NCBI RefSeq assembly: GCF_024435075.2
Contig: NZ_JAMZEG020000002.1
Span: 310,001-374,000, forward strand
Direction: 5' to 3'
Length of the DNA: 64,000 nt
Source of the DNA: Marinomonas maritima
GTDB lineage: Bacteria > Pseudomonadota > Gammaproteobacteria > Pseudomonadales > Marinomonadaceae
The position numbers and the translations under genes are program-made. Numbering within the stretch: position 1 is the first letter of the stretch; each line of letters begins with the position of its first letter. Below are positions 61,938 through 64,000 of this stretch, piece after piece. The notes beneath the pieces were generated by a model. It saw only the letters and a program-made list of their open reading frames with translations, searched no databases and was not told where the DNA came from.

Positions 61938-62711
61938 TCAACTAAAACTATCTTTAGCACGCCTTACTTGACTAAAAGAAGCAATGGAATTGTTGGCTGG
62001 AATTTCATTAAGTTGTTGAGCTGCTTGATTTTTAAGAGACTCATTATGGCTTCTCAAAAAAGGGTTAGTTTTTTTCTCTAAGCTCAATGTTGTGGGCAAT
62101 GTAGGTTGGTTATTCGAACGTTGTGTTTGGCTTGCGTTATTGCTATCAATGAGCGCCTTATTTTTAGGCTCTAAGGATAAGGCAAAACGGTAGTTGGCCA
62201 ATGTGTATTCGTGTGTACAATAAATTAGGGTATTATCAGGCAGCGATGAGATTCTTGTCATAGCCTCCAGCATTTGTTTGTGGGTTCCTTCCATTATGCG
62301 TCCGCAGCCACCTTTGAATAAAGTGTCACCACTAAACAGCACGGGGGGGTTCTGCTCTGAAAAATAGCATAAGTGGTCTAGGGTATGACCTGGCGTCGCT
62401 ATCACCTGAAATATCTGTGAAAAAATAGAAACAGTATCGCTATCATGGACAGGATGAGTAACCAGCTCCTTTAGATGTTCAGGGCCATAAACCGAGCATT
62501 TTGCATGATGCTTGAGTTCTGCTACGCCACCAGTATGATCCTTGTGGTGGTGAGTAATTAAAATACCGGCTATTTTTTTCTCGTGTTCGTTGCAATAGCT
62601 CAAAACCACGTCGGCCGAACCAGGGTCGACAACCCAAACGTGTGAACTATCTTTATCTTGGATTATCCATATATAATTGTCTTGGAATGCTGGAAGCGGA
62701 AAGATGGTCAT
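61938..62711 (-). CDS. gloB: Hydroxyacylglutathione hydrolase (glyoxalase II)
   Basis: The 257-residue metallo-beta-lactamase-fold enzyme hydrolyses S-lactoylglutathione. The metal motif is THHHKDHTGG, with GHTLDH, FSGDTLFKGGCGR and the glutathione-binding CTHEYTLANYRFA. It is divergent from the yafS-like gene, matching the enterobacterial gloB–yafS–rnhA–dnaQ neighbourhood. Confidence 0.97.
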   Translation of the reverse strand: MTIFPLPAFQDNYIWIIQDKDSSHVWVVDPGSADVVLSYCNEHEKKIAGILITHHHKDHTGGVAELKHHAKCSVYGPEHLKELVTHPVHDSDTVSIFSQIFQVIATPGHTLDHLCYFSEQNPPVLFSGDTLFKGGCGRIMEGTHKQMLEAMTRISSLPDNTLIYCTHEYTLANYRFALSLEPKNKALIDSNNASQTQRSNNQPTLPTTLSLEKKTNPFLRSHNESLKNQAAQQLNEIPANNSIASFSQVRRAKDSFS

Positions 62712-62809
62712 AATTTGTCTACTTTAATAGAGATTGTTGTATTTCATATGACGTGTTTATAAGAAGAAGAAATGCACTGTCATGCCGTTTTAAATAGAGA
62801 ATTCATTGT

Positions 62810-63550
62810 ATGTTGGATGATCAATCAAGACAATTTTTTCAAAATTGGTACCAAAGTAACCTAGGCCATAATCTGTTGCAATTAGAGTTAGATGAGGTTG
62901 CCTCTGAGCTCGACTCCGCGGTGGGTTACTATTTAGTCACGCAATCACCTCTTAGGGATTTCTGTTTAAAGAATCACCGCTTACGTGAGAGTATTTTAAT
63001 TGCGCCTGTTCTAGAATTTGGTGCCCCCGATAATACTATTGTGGCTAGAGCCTGTGAATTGCCTTTTGAGGCAGATGGCGTGGACGTTCATGTCTTTCAT
63101 CATGCATTAGATACTTCAGCCACGCCTCATGATGATTTACGGGAAGCAGCAAGAACGTTATTGCCGAGCGGTAAATTAATTATTATTGGTTTTAATCCTT
63201 GGGGCTTATGGGGATTCTGCCGACTGTTTTCAAAGCGTGTAAAAGCGCCTTGGTGTGGCCGCTTTATTGCCCATCAACGTTTAGAAGACTGGTTAAAAGT
63301 AGCCGGTTTGACCTTGGAGACAAAACGTTTTATTCATTACGAACCGCCATTACAAAGTGGTAAGTGGCGGTCGCGCTTTAGCTGGATTGATAAAATATTG
63401 AGTCCTCTTAAACTGCCTTTTAGTGGCGTTTATGTTATGACGGCAACAAAGCAGGAAAAGCGCTATATACCCTTAAAACCTCGTTGGTCGGGTGCTCGTG
63501 TTCGAGTGCCCCCCTTAACAAAACCAACCGCAAAAGAGATGAAAGAGTGA
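62810..63550 (+). CDS. YafS-like SAM methyltransferase domain protein
   Basis: The 246-residue product corresponds in place and sequence to the YafS family. The C-half is methyltransferase-like (ARTLLPSGKLIIIGFNPWGLWG, then VAGLTLETKRF). The glycine-rich SAM motif I is replaced by VLEFGAPD, so cofactor binding is uncertain. The end overlaps the rnhA GTG start by four bases. Confidence 0.85.
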   Translation: MLDDQSRQFFQNWYQSNLGHNLLQLELDEVASELDSAVGYYLVTQSPLRDFCLKNHRLRESILIAPVLEFGAPDNTIVARACELPFEADGVDVHVFHHALDTSATPHDDLREAARTLLPSGKLIIIGFNPWGLWGFCRLFSKRVKAPWCGRFIAHQRLEDWLKVAGLTLETKRFIHYEPPLQSGKWRSRFSWIDKILSPLKLPFSGVYVMTATKQEKRYIPLKPRWSGARVRVPPLTKPTAKEMKE

Positions 63551-63990
63551 AAAAGGTAGAGATGTACACAGATGGTGCTTGCAAAGGCAATCCTGGGATT
63601 GGTGGTTGGGGAGCTTGGCTTACCTTCGGAGAACATGAAAAACGCCTTTGTGGTGGCGAGCATGATACAACGAATAATCGGATGGAGTTATCAGGCGCAA
63701 TAGAAGGGCTTCGGGCGTTAAAGGAGAAATGCAGCGTGACACTTTATACTGATTCATCCTATGTTCAAAAAGGCATTACAGAGTGGTTGGCTGGCTGGAA
63801 ACGAAAAGGCTGGATGACGTCTTCAAAACAGCCAGTCAAAAATAAAGACTTATGGCAGGCGTTGGATGAGCAGTGTCAACGTCATGATGTAACTTGGAAA
63901 TGGGTAAAAGGGCATGCAGGTATAGAAGGTAACGAGATTGCTGATCAGCTGGCTAATCAAGGGATTGAAGAGTTAAGGGCCGCATCATGA
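63547..63990 (+). CDS. rnhA: Ribonuclease HI
   Basis: The 147-residue product has the four acidic active-site residues: YTDGACKGNPG (Asp 9), NNRMELSGAI (Glu), LYTDSSYV (Asp) and GNEIADQLAN (Asp). It removes RNA from RNA–DNA hybrids. The start is the GTG at 63547, overlapping the previous stop; a later ATG at 63562 would remove the first strand. The stop overlaps the start of the next gene (ATGA). Confidence 0.96.
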   Translation: MKKVEMYTDGACKGNPGIGGWGAWLTFGEHEKRLCGGEHDTTNNRMELSGAIEGLRALKEKCSVTLYTDSSYVQKGITEWLAGWKRKGWMTSSKQPVKNKDLWQALDEQCQRHDVTWKWVKGHAGIEGNEIADQLANQGIEELRAAS

Positions 63991-64000
63991 GACAGGTTAT
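63987..64000 (+). CDS. dnaQ: Start of the next gene, probably dnaQ (DNA polymerase III epsilon)
   Basis: Only 14 bases are present, reading MRQV and part of a codon. The ATGA overlap with rnhA and the known gloB–yafS–rnhA–dnaQ order suggest the proofreading subunit gene; the sequence itself is too short to prove this. Confidence 0.45.

Overview
The window looks like chromosomal DNA of a marine gammaproteobacterium, most likely an oceanospirillad of the Marinomonas type. This is inferred from the gene families and from the gloB–yafS-like–rnhA–(dnaQ) order at the right end, together with cti, kdkA, yacL, acpH and a DUF3422 gene. No rRNA, tRNA, insertion sequence, prophage block or CRISPR array is visible. 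Genes are densely packed, and several strong hairpin terminators separate the transcription units.

Left part (1–13.1 kb). A GH79 heparanase-like gene runs off the left edge on the minus strand. A lipocalin (blc) and a small periplasmic protein follow. Next is a tight four-gene plus-strand unit: a pepsin-like aspartic protease, a protein with two avidin-like domains, a hybrid histidine kinase and a response-regulator diguanylate cyclase. After it come a DUF3422 membrane protein, a cold-shock protein, an exported MsrB, a fasciclin lipoprotein, and a DMT transporter divergent from a LysR regulator.

Middle-left (13.1–20.6 kb). A ParD-like antitoxin gene sits directly in front of a methionine aminopeptidase gene, behind a perfect 13-bp inverted repeat. 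Then come trpBA with a promoter and TrpR-box-like operator, an orphan TRAP-type binding protein, a TetR regulator convergent with a Bcr/CflA drug exporter, and an exported tail-collar protein.

Centre (21.0–33.6 kb). The most striking locus is a co-directional cluster: a TolC-like lipoprotein, a short HlyD-like adaptor, a 1790-residue LEPR-XLL/DUF4347 repeat adhesin, a GAF–membrane–HlyD protein, a PqqD-like–M50 protease–HlyD fusion, and an unknown 270-residue protein. It resembles a type I secretion operon with its own substrate, but there is no ABC ATPase. The site-2-protease/adaptor fusion occupies the inner-membrane position. This is the best candidate for an undescribed export or processing system.

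Right part (33.6–64 kb). Here lie guanine deaminase, a VanZ-like protein, DbpA, a CHASE–GGDEF–EAL protein with a degenerate GGDEF motif, a dppABCDF-like peptide ABC operon with a trailing LysR gene, AcpH, the RbgA/YlqF GTPase with YacL, fatty-acid cis/trans isomerase, the YhbW-like oxidoreductase, an LPS core/lipid A group (LpxL-type acyltransferase, KdkA, GT9 heptosyltransferase), an MTHFR-like protein lacking key catalytic residues, DUF1285, an SrmB-like helicase, a LysR gene that appears to start with ATT next to ppnP, MltD, GloB, a YafS-like methyltransferase, RNase H and the first codons of the next gene. All functions are read from translated motifs and remembered family features; no database search was run.
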